A program made the translations under genes and the position numbers. 64,000 nt of DNA, taken from Streptomyces sp. NBC_01197 (GTDB lineage: Bacteria > Actinomycetota > Actinomycetes > Streptomycetales > Streptomycetaceae). The notes below the pieces were generated by a model, which was not told the origin of the DNA, did not search any database, and worked only from the letters and a program-made list of their open reading frames with translations. The stretch is from NCBI RefSeq assembly GCF_036010505.1, contig NZ_CP108569.1, forward strand, positions 1,426,001 to 1,490,000, written 5' to 3'. Of this stretch, positions 45,859 through 56,511 are shown piece after piece (within the stretch, counting starts at the first letter, position 1; every line of letters starts with the position of its first letter).

Positions 45859-47305
45859 GCTGCCGCGCTCCGAGCCGGGAGCGGCGGCGTCCGTAGGCGG
45901 CGTAGACGACCGCCCCGGCCAGCAGGAAGCCCGCGAACTGGAGCCAGGTCCGCCAGCCGGTCCCGTACATCAGATACACGCAGAACCCGACCCCCAGGAC
46001 GGGGCTGACGGGGAACAGCGGCACCCGGAAGGTCCGCGGGAGCTTCGGGTGGCTGCGGCGCAGCGCGATCACCGCGACGTTCACGGTCACCATCGTGGCC
46101 AGCGCCCCGATGGTCGTCAGATTCACCACGACGTCGAGCGAGGCGAACGCGGCGGGAACGGCGACGACGGTCGCCACGATCCAGGTGTTGGAGACCGGCG
46201 TCGAGGTCTTCGGGGAGACCCTCTCGAAGACCGCGGGAACCAGCCCGTCGCGGGACATCGCCATCAGGATGCGGGTCTGCCCGTACATCACGGCGAGCAC
46301 CACCGACGCGATGGCGACGACCGCACCGAACGCGATGACACCGCCGCCGACCGATGAGCCGGTGACCTGGTTGACGATCAGGGAGAGCGCGGCGGGCCGG
46401 TCGGCGACGGCGGGCGCCCCGAACGCGCCGATGGCCGCCACGGCGACCGCGCAGTAGAGCACGGTGACGATGCCGATACAGATCATGATCGCGAGCGGGA
46501 TGTTGCGCCGCGGGTTCCTGACCTCCTCGCCGGCCGTGGTGATCGCGTCGAAGCCGATGTACGAGAAGAACGCGATCGAGGCGCCGGAGGTGATGCCGCC
46601 GGCACCGCCGGGCGCGAACGGCACCAGGTGGCCGTCCCGGAACGCGGTGAAGGCGATGGCGCAGAAGACCAGCAGGATGCCGATCTTCAGTACGGCCATC
46701 GCGGCCGTGGCGCGGGCGCTCTCCCGGACGCCGCGCACCAGCAGCACGGCGGCGAGTCCGATCACCACGACGGCGGGCAGGTTGATCACTCCGCCGTCGC
46801 CCGGACCGCTGGAGAGCGCGGCGGGCAGCTGCCGTCCGGTGAGGCTGTCCAGCAGCTCGTTGAGGTACTGGCTCCAGCCGACGGCGACCGCGCTCACCGA
46901 GATGCCGTACTCCAGGAACAGGCACCAGCCGACCAGGAAGGCGGTGCGCTCGCCGAGTGTGGCGTACGCGAAGGAGTACGAGCTGCCCGACACCGGGACC
47001 GCGCCGCCCAGCTCGGCGAAGGAGAACGCCGTGAAGACACAGGTGACCGCGGCGAGCACGAACGAGACGATGACCGCGGGACCCGACTTGGCCACGGTGT
47101 CGGAGAGACCGACGAAGATTCCGGTCCCGACGATGGCCCCGACGCCGAAGCACACCAGCTGGAAGAGCCCCATGGTGCGGCGGAGGCCGTGCCCCTCCAG
47201 ATCCGCGCCGGATTCGGCGATCAGGAGTTCGGGGGACTTGAGGCGCAGCCCCGGCGAACGGGACAGCCGGGGCGAACGCGGTTCTGCGGGGTGGGGGGAA
47301 CGCAT
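45830..47305 (-). CDS. APC-family amino acid permease
   Basis: 491-residue permease with 12 predicted membrane segments, of the cationic amino acid transporter type. The first segment has the substrate-binding motif FGVGAIVGTGIFVGLSDTVA near 55-74, and the block SYIGFDAITTAGEEVRNPRRNIP is typical of the CAT group. ATG 47305 (MRSPHPAEPRS) starts close to the usual family N-terminus; the longer frame upstream is not supported. It lies downstream of the arginine genes in the same direction, with a 166-base gap, and probably imports arginine or another basic amino acid. Confidence 0.88.
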   Translation of the reverse strand: MRSPHPAEPRSPRLSRSPGLRLKSPELLIAESGADLEGHGLRRTMGLFQLVCFGVGAIVGTGIFVGLSDTVAKSGPAVIVSFVLAAVTCVFTAFSFAELGGAVPVSGSSYSFAYATLGERTAFLVGWCLFLEYGISVSAVAVGWSQYLNELLDSLTGRQLPAALSSGPGDGGVINLPAVVVIGLAAVLLVRGVRESARATAAMAVLKIGILLVFCAIAFTAFRDGHLVPFAPGGAGGITSGASIAFFSYIGFDAITTAGEEVRNPRRNIPLAIMICIGIVTVLYCAVAVAAIGAFGAPAVADRPAALSLIVNQVTGSSVGGGVIAFGAVVAIASVVLAVMYGQTRILMAMSRDGLVPAVFERVSPKTSTPVSNTWIVATVVAVPAAFASLDVVVNLTTIGALATMVTVNVAVIALRRSHPKLPRTFRVPLFPVSPVLGVGFCVYLMYGTGWRTWLQFAGFLLAGAVVYAAYGRRRSRLGARQLSPQDPPAV

Positions 47306-47471
47306 GGGGGCGGGGTCTCTTTCCGGACGTGCGCGGAGCGGCGCGCACAGCGGCACACACAGCGAAGTGGGGTTCGAGCGTGCGAGCCCGAACCCCACCA
47401 ATGGACGACATAGTAGCCGCCTTATCGCATATTCACCCAATCGGGCGCATGACTATGCCGCGTGCCCCGCC

Positions 47472-48503
47472 CTACCCCTTGCCCTGCCCGTCGCCCTGTC
47501 CCTCGCCCGCCAGGGTGGCGACCAGGACGGCCTTGATCGTGTGCATCCGGTTCTCCGCCTCGTCGAAGACGACCGAGTGCTCCGACTCGAAGACCTCGTC
47601 GGTGACCTCCAGCTCGCTCAGTCCGAACTGCTCGTGGATCTCGCGCCCGACCCGGGTGCCCAGGTCGTGGAAGGCGGGCAGACAGTGCAGGAACTTCACC
47701 CGCGGGTTGCCGGTGGCGCGCAGCACGTCCATCGTCACGGCGTACGGCGCGAGCGCGTTGATGCGCTCGGCCCAGACCTCCTTCGGCTCCCCCATCGACA
47801 CCCAGACATCGGTGACGACGAAGTCGCAGCCCTGCACGGCCTCGGTGATGTCCTCAGTGAGGGTGACGGTCCCGCCGCTCAACTCGGCCAGCTTCCGCGC
47901 CTGCGCGACGACGTCATCGGCGGGCCAGTAGGCGCGGGGCGCGGCGATCCGCACGTCGAGCCCGAGCAGCGCACCGGTGACCAGATAGGAGTTGCCCATG
48001 TTGAAGCGGGCGTCGCCGAGATAGGCGAAGACGATCTGCTCCAGCGGCTTGTCGGTGTGCTCGGTCATGGTGAGCACGTCGGCCAGCATCTGGGTGGGGT
48101 GCCAGTCGTCGGTGAGTCCGTTGTAGACGGGGACCCCGGCGTGCTCGGCGAGCTCCTCGACCTGCGGCTGGCTGTCACCGCGGTACTCGATGGCGTCGAA
48201 CATCCGGCCGAGCACGCGGGCGGTGTCCTTGAAGGACTCCTTGTGCCCGATCTGGGAGCCCGAGGGGTCGAGGTACGTCGTCGACGCCCCCTGGTCGGCC
48301 GCGGCCACCTCGAAGGCGCAGCGCGTCCTGGTCGAGGTCTTCTCGAAGATCAGGGCGATGTTCCGGCCACGCAGCCGCTGCACTTCGGTGCCCGACTTCT
48401 TGGCCGCCTTGAGCTCGGCGGCCAGCTCGACCAGGGCGCAGAACTCCTCCGCGGTGAAGTCGAGCTCCTTGAGGAAGTGGCGGCCTGCGAGGTCTATCGC
48501 CAT
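47472..48503 (-). CDS. argF: Ornithine carbamoyltransferase
   Basis: 343-residue cytosolic transferase of the ornithine/carbamoyl-phosphate reaction. Carbamoyl-phosphate site [15 protein letters not shown] near 51-65, [17 protein letters not shown] near 140, and the ornithine-side motif [12 protein letters not shown] near 275. Being next to arginine deiminase suggests use in the catabolic direction (arcB), cleaving citrulline, but the sequence alone cannot tell it from the biosynthetic enzyme. It starts at ATG 48503, about 90 bases after arcA ends. Confidence 0.92.
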   Translation of the reverse strand: MAIDLAGRHFLKELDFTAEEFCALVELAAELKAAKKSGTEVQRLRGRNIALIFEKTSTRTRCAFEVAAADQGASTTYLDPSGSQIGHKESFKDTARVLGRMFDAIEYRGDSQPQVEELAEHAGVPVYNGLTDDWHPTQMLADVLTMTEHTDKPLEQIVFAYLGDARFNMGNSYLVTGALLGLDVRIAAPRAYWPADDVVAQARKLAELSGGTVTLTEDITEAVQGCDFVVTDVWVSMGEPKEVWAERINALAPYAVTMDVLRATGNPRVKFLHCLPAFHDLGTRVGREIHEQFGLSELEVTDEVFESEHSVVFDEAENRMHTIKAVLVATLAGEGQGDGQGKG

Positions 48504-48577
48504 GGTGGCTGCTCCTTGGGGCGCGAATGGATAGGCAGGGGGAGAGGTTGGAATTCTATGCGGTTGAGCGCATCACT

Positions 48578-48603
48578 ATACGGCATCCGCTCATACGGCA
48601 TCC
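48578..48603. repeat. 15-bp-spaced direct repeat at the end of arcA
   Basis: ATACGGCATCC occurs at 48578-48588 and 48593-48603. The second copy covers the last codons and overlaps the stop of arcA, so the first looks like a duplicated gene end. It lies in the short arcA-argF gap. Confidence 0.7.
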
Positions 48604-49817
48604 CGCTGGACCGGGCAGCTCATGCACCGCGGCCCTCCCCTGCCCCGGCCCAGTTCGCTGCCGGGAATCTCGATGACTTCGATGCCCTCCTTGCGCAGAT
48701 GCGTGTTGGTGGTGAAGTTCCGCTCGTACGCCACGACCACACCCGGCTCGACGGCGAGGACGTTGCAGCCGTCGTCCCACTGCTCTCGCTCCGCCGAGTG
48801 CACGTCCTGGGTCGCGGTCAGCACCCGGATACCGCTCAGCCCCAGCGCCCCGGCGATGGCGTGGTGCATCTGCTCCGGCGGGTGGTCGGTGACCTTCAAC
48901 TCCCGGTCGCCGTCGCCCGGTTCGATGGTGTACGAGCGGAGCATCCCGAGACCCGCGTACTGGGTGAAGGTGTCTCCGTCGACCATCGTCATCACGGTGT
49001 CCAGATGCATGAACGCCCGCCGCTTCGGCATGTCGAGCGCCACGATGGTGCGCGCGGAGCCGGCCGCGAAGAGTCCGCGGGCCAGCATCTCCACCGCCTG
49101 CGGCGTGGTCCGCTCGCTCATCCCGATCAGGACGGCGCCGTTGCCGATGACCAGGACGTCGCCGCCCTCGATCGTGGACGGGTAGTCGACCTGCCCCTGC
49201 GACCAGTGGTGGAAGGCGCCCGAGCCGGTGAAGAGCGGGTGGTGGCGGTAGATCGCCTCGAAGTGGACGGTCTCGCGCTGTCTGGCCGGCCAGCGCATCG
49301 CGTTGATGGAGACACCGTCGTAGATCCAGGCCGAGGTGTCGCGGGTGAACAGATGGTTCGGCAGCGGATCGAGCAGGAAGTCGTCCAGATCCATCACATG
49401 GAAGCGGACCGAGACCGGCTCCCGGTACCGCTCCAGGAACTCCCGTTTGGTCATTCCGCCGACCAGCACCTCCGCCAGGTCACCGACGGACAGGTCGTCG
49501 AAGACCGTCCGCAGATGGTGGGTGGCGAGCGGGCCGTACTCCTTCTCGTCGAAGACCCGGTCCAGGATGAGCGCGCGGGCCTCGGGCACCTCAAGCGACT
49601 CCCGGAGCAGGTCGTCGAAGAGATGCACCTCCACGCCCCGCCCGCGCAGGACGTTGGCGAAGCCGTCGTGCTCCTGGCGGGCCCGGCGCACCCACAGCAC
49701 GTCGTCGAAGAGCAGCGCGTCCTTGTTGCTGGGGGTGAGCCGCTTCAGTTCCAGACCCGGCCGGTGAAGGATGACGCGGCGCAGCGGCCCCGTCTCGGAA
49801 TCGACATGGAATCCCAT
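48591..49817 (-). CDS. arcA: Arginine deiminase
   Basis: 408-residue guanidino-group hydrolase converting arginine to citrulline and ammonia. The catalytic Cys is in [15 protein letters not shown] near the C-terminus; other family blocks are [34 protein letters not shown] and [15 protein letters not shown] 49817 ([12 protein letters not shown]) matches the family N-terminus, so the extension upstream is not used. With the ornithine carbamoyltransferase it forms two of the three deiminase-pathway steps; carbamate kinase (arcC) is not in the window. Confidence 0.93.
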   Translation of the reverse strand: MGFHVDSETGPLRRVILHRPGLELKRLTPSNKDALLFDDVLWVRRARQEHDGFANVLRGRGVEVHLFDDLLRESLEVPEARALILDRVFDEKEYGPLATHHLRTVFDDLSVGDLAEVLVGGMTKREFLERYREPVSVRFHVMDLDDFLLDPLPNHLFTRDTSAWIYDGVSINAMRWPARQRETVHFEAIYRHHPLFTGSGAFHHWSQGQVDYPSTIEGGDVLVIGNGAVLIGMSERTTPQAVEMLARGLFAAGSARTIVALDMPKRRAFMHLDTVMTMVDGDTFTQYAGLGMLRSYTIEPGDGDRELKVTDHPPEQMHHAIAGALGLSGIRVLTATQDVHSAEREQWDDGCNVLAVEPGVVVAYERNFTTNTHLRKEGIEVIEIPGSELGRGRGGPRCMSCPVQRDAV

Positions 49818-49911
49818 CCCCCCATCCTGTCCCCGGTCCGCCCCGCTCACCCCTGTAGGTGAGGGGATGAGCGGAGGCGTGTCCGGCCGCCCCCCGGAGG
49901 GGAGCGCCCGC

Positions 49912-52485
49912 TCAGAGCCTCGGGTCGACCGGCTCCGACTCCAGGGCCAGCACGGCGAAGACCGCCTCGTGGACCCGCCACAGCGGTTCGCCGTCGGCGA
50001 GCCGGTCCAGCGCCTCCAGACCGAGGGCGTACTCGCGCAGGGCGAGGGAGCGCTTGTGGCCGAGGAAGCGCTGACGGAGCCTGGCCAGGTTGTCCGGGCG
50101 GGTGTACTCGGGGCCGTAGATGATCCGCAGGTACTCGCGGCCGCGCACCTTGATGCCCGGCTGGACGAGCCGCCGCTTCCCGTCGCGTACCAGCGCCTGG
50201 AGCGGCTTGACGACCATGCCCTCGCCGCCGCGTCCGGTCATCTCCAGCCACCAGTCGGTGCCGGAGCGCACGGACTCCTTGTCGCCCGTGTCGACGACCA
50301 GCCGGCGAGTGGTCCGCAGGAGGCCGCTCTGGTCGTGCTCGACCAGCCGGTCGAGCCAGGCCAGCTGCTCGTCGTGGGGTACGGCTGCGAGGGACCGGCC
50401 CTCGGCCGCGAGCAGCTGGAACGGTGCGAGCCGTACGCCGTCCAGGCCGTCCGTCGTCCAGCAGTACCGGCGGTACGCCTCGGTGAAGGCGACCGCGTCA
50501 TCAGCCCTCGCGCGCTGCCCGGCGAGCAGCGCGCCGACCTCCACGCCCCGGGCGGCGGCTGCTTCCAGGGCCCCGACGACGCCGGGGAACACGGCGCGCG
50601 AGGCGGCGCCCACCGCCGCGTACTGCCTGCGCAGCAGCCCGGTCGCCTTGAGCGACCAGGGCATCAGCTCCGCGTCGAGCAGCAGCCAGCCGGTGGCCAG
50701 TTCGTCCCAGAGTCCGGCGTCGGTGACGGCCGTGCGCAGCCGTCCGAGTATCTCCTCGGTGACTGCGGGGTCGTCGAAGAAGGGGCGGCCGGTCCTGGTG
50801 TGCAGCGAACCGGTCGGCCCGGACACCCCGAAGCGCTCACGCGCGGCTTCGGCGTCCCGGCAGACGAGGGCGACCGCCCGCGAGCCCATGTGCTTCTCCT
50901 CGCACACGACCTTCGCGACACCGTCCGCCCGGTACTGGGCGAAGGCCTCGGCGGGGTGTTCCAGATAGCCGTCCAGATGCGAGGTGCCCGTGGGGGACAT
51001 GGTCGGCGGAAGGTAGGCGAGCAGCTGCGGGTCGACCGCGAAACGGGTCATGACCTCCAGCGCAGCCGCCGCGTTCTCCTCGCGGACCGCGACCCGGCCG
51101 GTGTGCCGGGTCTCCACGACGCGCCGGCCGCTGACGTCGGCGAGGTCGAGCGGGCGGCCGTCGTGGCCGCCCGGCGCCTCGGTGGTGAGCGGGCGGACCG
51201 GCTCGTACCAGACCTGCTCCGCTGGGACGTCGACCAGTTCGCGCTCGGGCCAGCGCAGCGCCGTCATCCGCCCGCCGAAGACCGCGCCGGTGTCCAGGCA
51301 GAGGGTGTTGTTGATCCAGCTGGTGTTCGGTACGGGGGTGTGTCCGTAGACGACGGCGGCGCGGCCGCGGTAGTCCTCGGCCCACGGGTAGCGCACGGGC
51401 AGGCCGAACTCGTCGGTCTCGCCCGTCGTGTCCCCGTACAGCGCGTGGGAGCGGACCCGGCCGGAGGTGCGGCCGTGGTACTTCTCGGGCAGCCCGGCAT
51501 GGCAGACGACGAGCCGTCCGCCGTCCAGGACGTAGTGGCTGACGAGCCCGTCGACGAACTCCCGCACCTGCTCGCGGAATTCCGGGTCCCGCGTGTCCTC
51601 CTTCTCCAGCTGCTCGATGGTCTCGGCGAGTCCGTGACTGTGCTGGACCTTCCGTCCCCTGAGGTAACGGCCGAGCTTGTTCTCATGGTTCCCGGGCACA
51701 CAGAGCGCGTTGCCCGCGGCGACCATCGACATGACCCGGCGCAGCACACCCGGGCTGTCCGGGCCGCGGTCCACCAGGTCGCCGACGAAGACGGCGGTAC
51801 GGCCTTCGGGGTGCGCACCGTCGGTGTAGCCGAGCCGGGTGAGCAGGGTGTCCAGCTCGGAGCTGCAGCCGTGAACGTCACCGATGATGTCGAAGGGGCC
51901 GGTGAGGTGGGTGAGGTCGTTGTACCGCTTCTCCAGGACGACTTCGGCCCCCTCGGCCTCCGCCGCGCTGCGCAGGATGTGCACCTTGCGGAAGCCCTCC
52001 CGCTCCAGGCCGCGCAGCGAGCGGCGCAGTTCGCGGCGGTGCCGCTGGATGACGTGGCGGGGCATCCCGGCCCGGCCGGGACGTACGGCGTTGCGCTCGG
52101 CGCACACCTCCTCGGGCAGGTCGAGCACGATCGCGATGGGCAGTACGTCGTGCTCGCGCGCCAGCCGCACCAGCTGCCTGCGGCTCTCGGGCTGCACGTT
52201 CGTCGCGTCCACTACGGTCAGCCGTCCGGCGGCCAGCCGCTTCCCCGCGATGTAGTGGAGGACGTCGAAGGCGTCGCCGCTGGCGCTCTGGTCGTTCTCG
52301 TCGTCGGCCACCAGGCCGCGGCAGAAGTCCGACGAGATGATCTCGGTGGGCTTGAAGTGCCGGTGCGCGAAGGTGGACTTGCCCGAACCGGTGGCCCCGA
52401 TGAGGACCACGAGGGAGAGATCGGTCACCGGGAGGACGCGCGGGCCGGGACTTGCGGTGCTGCTGGTGTCTCCGGTGCTGCTCAT
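49912..52485 (-). CDS. pnkp: Polynucleotide kinase-phosphatase-ligase (Pnkp), RNA repair
   Basis: 857-residue three-domain RNA end-healing and sealing enzyme. Kinase domain at about 22-185 with P-loop GATGSGKST (Lys36). Phosphatase domain at about 197-430 with [12 protein letters not shown] (Asp199 first), [10 protein letters not shown] and GNHENK. Adenylyltransferase/ligase domain from about 470 with nucleophile Lys531 in EEKHMGSRA and [11 protein letters not shown] further on. The length is close to Clostridium thermocellum Pnkp (about 870). ATG 52485 overlaps the hen1 stop by 4 bases. Together they heal, 2'-O-methylate and seal RNA cut by ribotoxins; the ligase needs Hen1 for activity in studied systems. 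Confidence 0.93.
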   Translation of the reverse strand: MSSTGDTSSTASPGPRVLPVTDLSLVVLIGATGSGKSTFAHRHFKPTEIISSDFCRGLVADDENDQSASGDAFDVLHYIAGKRLAAGRLTVVDATNVQPESRRQLVRLAREHDVLPIAIVLDLPEEVCAERNAVRPGRAGMPRHVIQRHRRELRRSLRGLEREGFRKVHILRSAAEAEGAEVVLEKRYNDLTHLTGPFDIIGDVHGCSSELDTLLTRLGYTDGAHPEGRTAVFVGDLVDRGPDSPGVLRRVMSMVAAGNALCVPGNHENKLGRYLRGRKVQHSHGLAETIEQLEKEDTRDPEFREQVREFVDGLVSHYVLDGGRLVVCHAGLPEKYHGRTSGRVRSHALYGDTTGETDEFGLPVRYPWAEDYRGRAAVVYGHTPVPNTSWINNTLCLDTGAVFGGRMTALRWPERELVDVPAEQVWYEPVRPLTTEAPGGHDGRPLDLADVSGRRVVETRHTGRVAVREENAAAALEVMTRFAVDPQLLAYLPPTMSPTGTSHLDGYLEHPAEAFAQYRADGVAKVVCEEKHMGSRAVALVCRDAEAARERFGVSGPTGSLHTRTGRPFFDDPAVTEEILGRLRTAVTDAGLWDELATGWLLLDAELMPWSLKATGLLRRQYAAVGAASRAVFPGVVGALEAAAARGVEVGALLAGQRARADDAVAFTEAYRRYCWTTDGLDGVRLAPFQLLAAEGRSLAAVPHDEQLAWLDRLVEHDQSGLLRTTRRLVVDTGDKESVRSGTDWWLEMTGRGGEGMVVKPLQALVRDGKRRLVQPGIKVRGREYLRIIYGPEYTRPDNLARLRQRFLGHKRSLALREYALGLEALDRLADGEPLWRVHEAVFAVLALESEPVDPRL

Positions 52486-53960
52486 GCTGCTTCCGCCTCC
52501 TTCGGCGCTGTGGCGGACTTCGGGATCATGGTGAACACAGCGAGCTGGGTCGGCGGACCCACCTCCGGGTCGTCGGGCCCCACGGCCCTGAACTCCACGC
52601 CGTACCCATGCCGTTCGGCCACTTTTCCGGCCCAGACCCGGAACTCCTCGCGGGTCCACTCGAAACGGTGGTCCCCGTGGCGCACCTGCCCGGCGGGCAG
52701 GGTCTCCCAGCGGACGTTGTACTCGGCGTTCGGCGTGGTCACCAGGACGGTCTGCGGCCGCGCGGCGCCGAATACCGCGTACTCCAGCGCGGGCAGCCGC
52801 TCGGGGTCGACATGCTCGATGACCTCGCTCAGCACCGCGGCGTCGTACCGCCTGAGCCGCTTGTCGGTGTACGTGAGAGAGCCCTGGATGAGCTTCACCC
52901 GGGCCGCACGGCGCTCGCCGAGCTGGTCCAGACGCAGCCTGCGGGCCGCGATGTTCAGCGCGCGCATCGACACATCCATGCCGACGACCTCGGTGAAGCG
53001 GGTGTCCTTCAGCAGCTCCTGCACCAACTGGCCCTGGCCGCAGCCCAGGTCGAGCACCCGGCCCGCGCCTGCCGTGCGCAGCGCGTCCAGGATCGCCGCC
53101 CGGCGCCGCGCCGCCAGCGGTACCGGCTTCTCCTCGGTGTCCGTGGTCTCGTCGACCGCGTTGTCGATCGACTCGACCTCGGTGTCGTCGGCCTCCGCCA
53201 GCCGCACCAGCTCCAGGGCCTCCATCGCCTGCCGGGCCAGTCCCCAGCGCCGCGACAGGTAGCGGCTGGTGATCAGTTTCTGCTCGGGATGCCCGGCCAG
53301 CCACCCCTCGCCGGCGCGCAGCAGCTTGCCGACCTCGTCGGGTGCCACCCAGTAGTGCTTGGCGTCATCGAGGACGGGCAGCAGCACATAGAGCTGCCGC
53401 AGCGCGTCGGCGAGCCGCAGCTCGCCTTCGAGCACCAGACGCACGTACCGCGATTCGCCCCACTCCGGGAACTTCTCGTCCAGCGCGACCGGCTCGGCCT
53501 TCACCCGCTCCCAGCCGAGCGGGGCGAACAGCCTGTGCACCAGGCCCGGGCCCCCGCCGACGGGCAGCGCGGGCACCTCGATCCGCAGCGGCATCGGGGT
53601 CTCGGCCCGCTCCGGGAGTGCGGTGCACACGCCGCGCAGAGCGCTCTTGAAGACGGTGGTCATGGCGACGGACAGCAGCGAGGAGGCGGCGTACGGCCGG
53701 TCGTTGACGTACTGGGCGAGCGCCGCGTCGGGTGCGCCGCCGCGCCCTTTGCCCTTGCCGCGCCGCACCAGCGCCACCGGATCCACCTCCAGCAGCAGCG
53801 CGGCCGTGCAGCGCTCGGCGGTGGCCTCCGGATAGAGGACGTGCGCCGTGCCGTGCGAGGTGGAGAACGCCTGCGCCTTGTCGGGATGCTTGTGCAGCAG
53901 GAAGCCGAGGTCGGTGGCGGGGCGCTCTGGGGTGCCGGTGGTGCTGATCGTCAGGAACAC
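52482..53960 (-). CDS. hen1: 3'-terminal RNA ribose 2'-O-methyltransferase Hen1
   Basis: 492 residues from GTG 53960. The N-terminal half (LGFLLHKHPDKAQAF, YVNDRPYAASSLLSVAM) is the bacterial Hen1 domain that activates the Pnkp ligase. The C-terminal half is an AdoMet methyltransferase: VLDLGCGQGQLVQELL near 315, then the metal-binding EVIEHVDPERLPALEYAVF and, further on, a His-rich HGDHRFEW. The E-x-x-E-H motif and later His are the Hen1 manganese ligands. It marks repaired RNA with a 2'-O-methyl group so it resists a second cut. It is coupled to pnkp and lies 43 bases after a homocysteine methyltransferase gene in the same direction. Confidence 0.93.
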   Translation of the reverse strand: MFLTISTTGTPERPATDLGFLLHKHPDKAQAFSTSHGTAHVLYPEATAERCTAALLLEVDPVALVRRGKGKGRGGAPDAALAQYVNDRPYAASSLLSVAMTTVFKSALRGVCTALPERAETPMPLRIEVPALPVGGGPGLVHRLFAPLGWERVKAEPVALDEKFPEWGESRYVRLVLEGELRLADALRQLYVLLPVLDDAKHYWVAPDEVGKLLRAGEGWLAGHPEQKLITSRYLSRRWGLARQAMEALELVRLAEADDTEVESIDNAVDETTDTEEKPVPLAARRRAAILDALRTAGAGRVLDLGCGQGQLVQELLKDTRFTEVVGMDVSMRALNIAARRLRLDQLGERRAARVKLIQGSLTYTDKRLRRYDAAVLSEVIEHVDPERLPALEYAVFGAARPQTVLVTTPNAEYNVRWETLPAGQVRHGDHRFEWTREEFRVWAGKVAERHGYGVEFRAVGPDDPEVGPPTQLAVFTMIPKSATAPKEAEAA

Positions 53961-54003
53961 GGGTCCGAGTATCACCCGGTCGGCCGGGCCCGACCAGAGG
54001 TTT

Positions 54004-54918
54004 TCATGGTCTTCGGGGCGGATTACGGAGCCGCGCGAGGTCCGCGATCTCCTCCGGGCCGACCCGGCAGCAGCCGCCGACCAGTCTGGCTCCGGCCTCC
54101 TCCCAGCCTTCCACCTTCGCGGCCGCGAAGGTGGAGCGGCCACGCCAGCCGCGGCGCTCCGCGTCCCATTCCTCGCCGCTGTTCGGATAGACCACGACGG
54201 GCTTGCCGGTGGCCGACGACGCGAGCTCCACGGCCCGGTCCACGTCCCCGGACGCACAGCAGTTCACGCCCACGGCGACGACCTGGTCCCGGTCCGCCGC
54301 GAGCGCGAAGGCCTCGGCCAGCGGCTGCCCGGCCCGGGTCCGCTCCCCCGTGACGCTGTACGAGAGCCAGACCGGCTTGCCGCATCCGGCGGCCGCCCGC
54401 AGCAGTGCCTCGGCCTCGTCGGTGTCCGGCACCGTCTCCAGCGCGAGCACATCGGGGTCAGCCGCGGCCAGCGCCTCGATCCGCGGCCGGTGGAAGCGCT
54501 CCAGCTCCCTGACGGTGAGCCCGTACCGCCCGCGGTACTCACTGCCGTCGGCGAGCATCGCACCGTAGGGGCCGACGGAGGCGGCGACCCAGACCTCGTG
54601 GTCCACCGTCCCGGCGGCCTCCCGGGCCAGCCGCACACTGCGGGCCAGCAGCCCGGCGGCCTCGGCCCGGCCGGCTCCGCGCCGCGCGAAGCCCTCGAAC
54701 GTGGCCTGGTAGCTCGCGGTGATGAGCACCTGGGCGCCCGCCCGTACATACGCCGTGTGCGCCGCCACGATCTGCTGGGGATCGTCGGCGAGCAGCCGGG
54801 CCGACCAGAGCGCGTCGGAGAGATCACAGCCCTGCGCCTCCAGCTGGTTGGACAGGCCGCCGTCGAGGACGACGGTGGACTCGGCCAGCGCGGCGGCGAG
54901 TGTACGGACGGGGCGCAC
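54004..54918 (-). CDS. mmuM: Homocysteine S-methyltransferase
   Basis: 304-residue zinc enzyme that methylates homocysteine, usually from S-methylmethionine or S-adenosylmethionine. Zn ligands are in GVNCCASGD near 220 and the C-terminal LVGGCCRVGPEEI. The N-terminal LDGGLSNQLEAQGCDLSDAL, then LWSARLL, is typical of MmuM. The start codon is GTG 54918, 8 bases after the upstream oxidoreductase ends. It precedes hen1; since Hen1 consumes AdoMet, the link may be metabolic or just positional. Confidence 0.88.
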   Translation of the reverse strand: MRPVRTLAAALAESTVVLDGGLSNQLEAQGCDLSDALWSARLLADDPQQIVAAHTAYVRAGAQVLITASYQATFEGFARRGAGRAEAAGLLARSVRLAREAAGTVDHEVWVAASVGPYGAMLADGSEYRGRYGLTVRELERFHRPRIEALAAADPDVLALETVPDTDEAEALLRAAAGCGKPVWLSYSVTGERTRAGQPLAEAFALAADRDQVVAVGVNCCASGDVDRAVELASSATGKPVVVYPNSGEEWDAERRGWRGRSTFAAAKVEGWEEAGARLVGGCCRVGPEEIADLARLRNPPRRP

Positions 54919-54926
54919 CCTGGCTC

Positions 54927-55847
54927 CTAAGTCAGCTGGGAGAGGACCTGCGAGGAGATCAGCTCCAGGTGGTCCAGATCGTGGAGGTCGAGCACCTGGA
55001 GGTAGATGCGCGACGCCCCGATGGCCTCATAGCGGCCGATCTTGTCGACGACCTCGGCGGGCGAGCCGCCGAGCCCGTTCGCCTTCACGTCCGCCGTGTC
55101 ACGCCCGATGGCCTCCGCCCGGCGCGCCACCTCGGCGTCGTCCTTGCCGACACAGACGACCAGCGCGTTGGAGTACACCAGGTCGTCCGCCCGGCCGGCC
55201 GCCTTGGCGGCTGCCCTGACCCGCCCGAACTGGCGCTCGCTGTCCTCGATCGAGGCGAACGGGATATTGAACTCATCGGCGTACCGCGCGGCCAGCCGCG
55301 GTGTACGGGTCGCCCCGTGCCCGCCGATCAGCACGGGCACCTTCGCCTGGGCGGGCTTGGGCAGCGCGGGCGAGTCCGTGAGCTGGTAGTAGGTGCCGTC
55401 GTAGCTGAAGGTCTCACCGGTCCTGGTCTCCCAGAGCCCGGTGATGATGGCCAGCTGCTCCTCCAGGCGGCCGAACTTCTCCCTGGGGAACGGAATCCCG
55501 TAGGCCCGGTGCTCCTCCTCGAACCAGCCCGCACCCAGGCCCAGTTCGACGCGGCCTCCGGACATCTGGTCCACCTGCGCCACCTGGATGGCGAGGACAC
55601 CGGGCAGCCGGAACGTGCCCGCCGTCATCAGCGTCCCGAGCCGGATCCGACGGGTCTCACGGGCGAGGCCGGCCAGCGTGATCCAGGCGTCGGTGGGGCC
55701 GGGGAGGCCGTCCCCCGATCCCATCCGCAGATAGTGGTCCGAGCGGTAGAAGGCGTCGAAGCCGAGGTCCTCGGTTGCCTTGGCGACGGTCAGCAGAGTG
55801 TCATAGTCGGCCCCTTGCTGGGGCTCGGTGAAGATTCGAAGATCCAT
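54927..55847 (-). CDS. LLM-class F420-dependent oxidoreductase
   Basis: 306-residue luciferase-like TIM-barrel flavin/F420 oxidoreductase. The N-terminus MDLRIFTEPQQGADYDTLL, the block FDAFYRSDHYLRMGSGDGLP, then ITLAGLARETRRIRLGTLMT and VELGLGAGWFEEEH are diagnostic. ATG 55847 follows AGGATGG. Substrate unknown. It is the first gene of a likely leftward operon with mmuM, hen1 and pnkp. Confidence 0.87.
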   Translation of the reverse strand: MDLRIFTEPQQGADYDTLLTVAKATEDLGFDAFYRSDHYLRMGSGDGLPGPTDAWITLAGLARETRRIRLGTLMTAGTFRLPGVLAIQVAQVDQMSGGRVELGLGAGWFEEEHRAYGIPFPREKFGRLEEQLAIITGLWETRTGETFSYDGTYYQLTDSPALPKPAQAKVPVLIGGHGATRTPRLAARYADEFNIPFASIEDSERQFGRVRAAAKAAGRADDLVYSNALVVCVGKDDAEVARRAEAIGRDTADVKANGLGGSPAEVVDKIGRYEAIGASRIYLQVLDLHDLDHLELISSQVLSQLT

Positions 55848-55927
55848 GCATCCATCCTGCACCTTCGACCGTCCCCCGAGGTCTCCCGCAGTGCCCGCCC
55901 CGCGGGTGTCCGGCGATTCCTCCGGCT

Positions 55928-56389
55928 CTACCTCGGGGACCTCTCCGCGTCCCGCTCCTCCAGCTTCCGCAGCATTCCGCGCACCCGGTCACCCGACTCG
56001 TCCGCCGCGTCCATGGCCTCGATGCACTGCCAGTAGACGGACTCGTCGTCGGTCCCGCAGGCGACACCGACCAGGGCGATGCCCACCTCGCCGAGCAGCA
56101 CCCCGAGCGCCGTCAACACCTCCCGCACGTCGCATACTTCGGTCAGCTGCGCGGCCCGTATCAGTCCGCCGCGCACCGTCGGCACTTCGAGCGCCCCGCA
56201 GCCCCGGCCGCCCGATTCACTGAGCGCCCGCGCTTCGGCCCGCAACTCCTGCGGACCACGCAGCGCCAGATGCCCGCCCACGGCGCCGGAGAGCGCCTGC
56301 GCCTGCCACGCCTCCACCATGGTGTCCCGTTCCGGAAGGCTCCGTGCCAGAGCGTCCCGGCTGATTGCGATGAGCCGCACCCCGTCCAT
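55928..56389 (-). CDS. Hypothetical actinobacterial protein (DUF6099-like)
   Basis: 153 residues from ATG 56389, starting MDGVRLIAISRDALARSLPE. Mostly helical by composition, with ALRGPQELRAEARALSESGG and IRAAQLTEVCDVREVLTALG. I think it matches a Streptomyces-restricted family of unknown function (DUF6099), but am not certain. No catalytic motif, signal peptide or membrane segment. It lies between the oxidoreductase operon and the mazG gene. Confidence 0.6.
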   Translation of the reverse strand: MDGVRLIAISRDALARSLPERDTMVEAWQAQALSGAVGGHLALRGPQELRAEARALSESGGRGCGALEVPTVRGGLIRAAQLTEVCDVREVLTALGVLLGEVGIALVGVACGTDDESVYWQCIEAMDAADESGDRVRGMLRKLEERDAERSPR

Positions 56390-56511
56390 CCCTGTCCCCG
56401 TTCGTATGACTTACCGTCTCCCCTTTCATTACCCAGAGTGAGGGCAGCTGGACCATAAAGCCAGAGGAATTCGGAAATCTGTGGACGCAAGACGCATTGT
56501 TGATAACTCAC

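Noticed and set aside
46464..53262. Two open frames of over 1100 codons antisense to the arginine and RNA repair genes
   Set aside because: They span several well-supported minus-strand genes and contain no recognisable domain.
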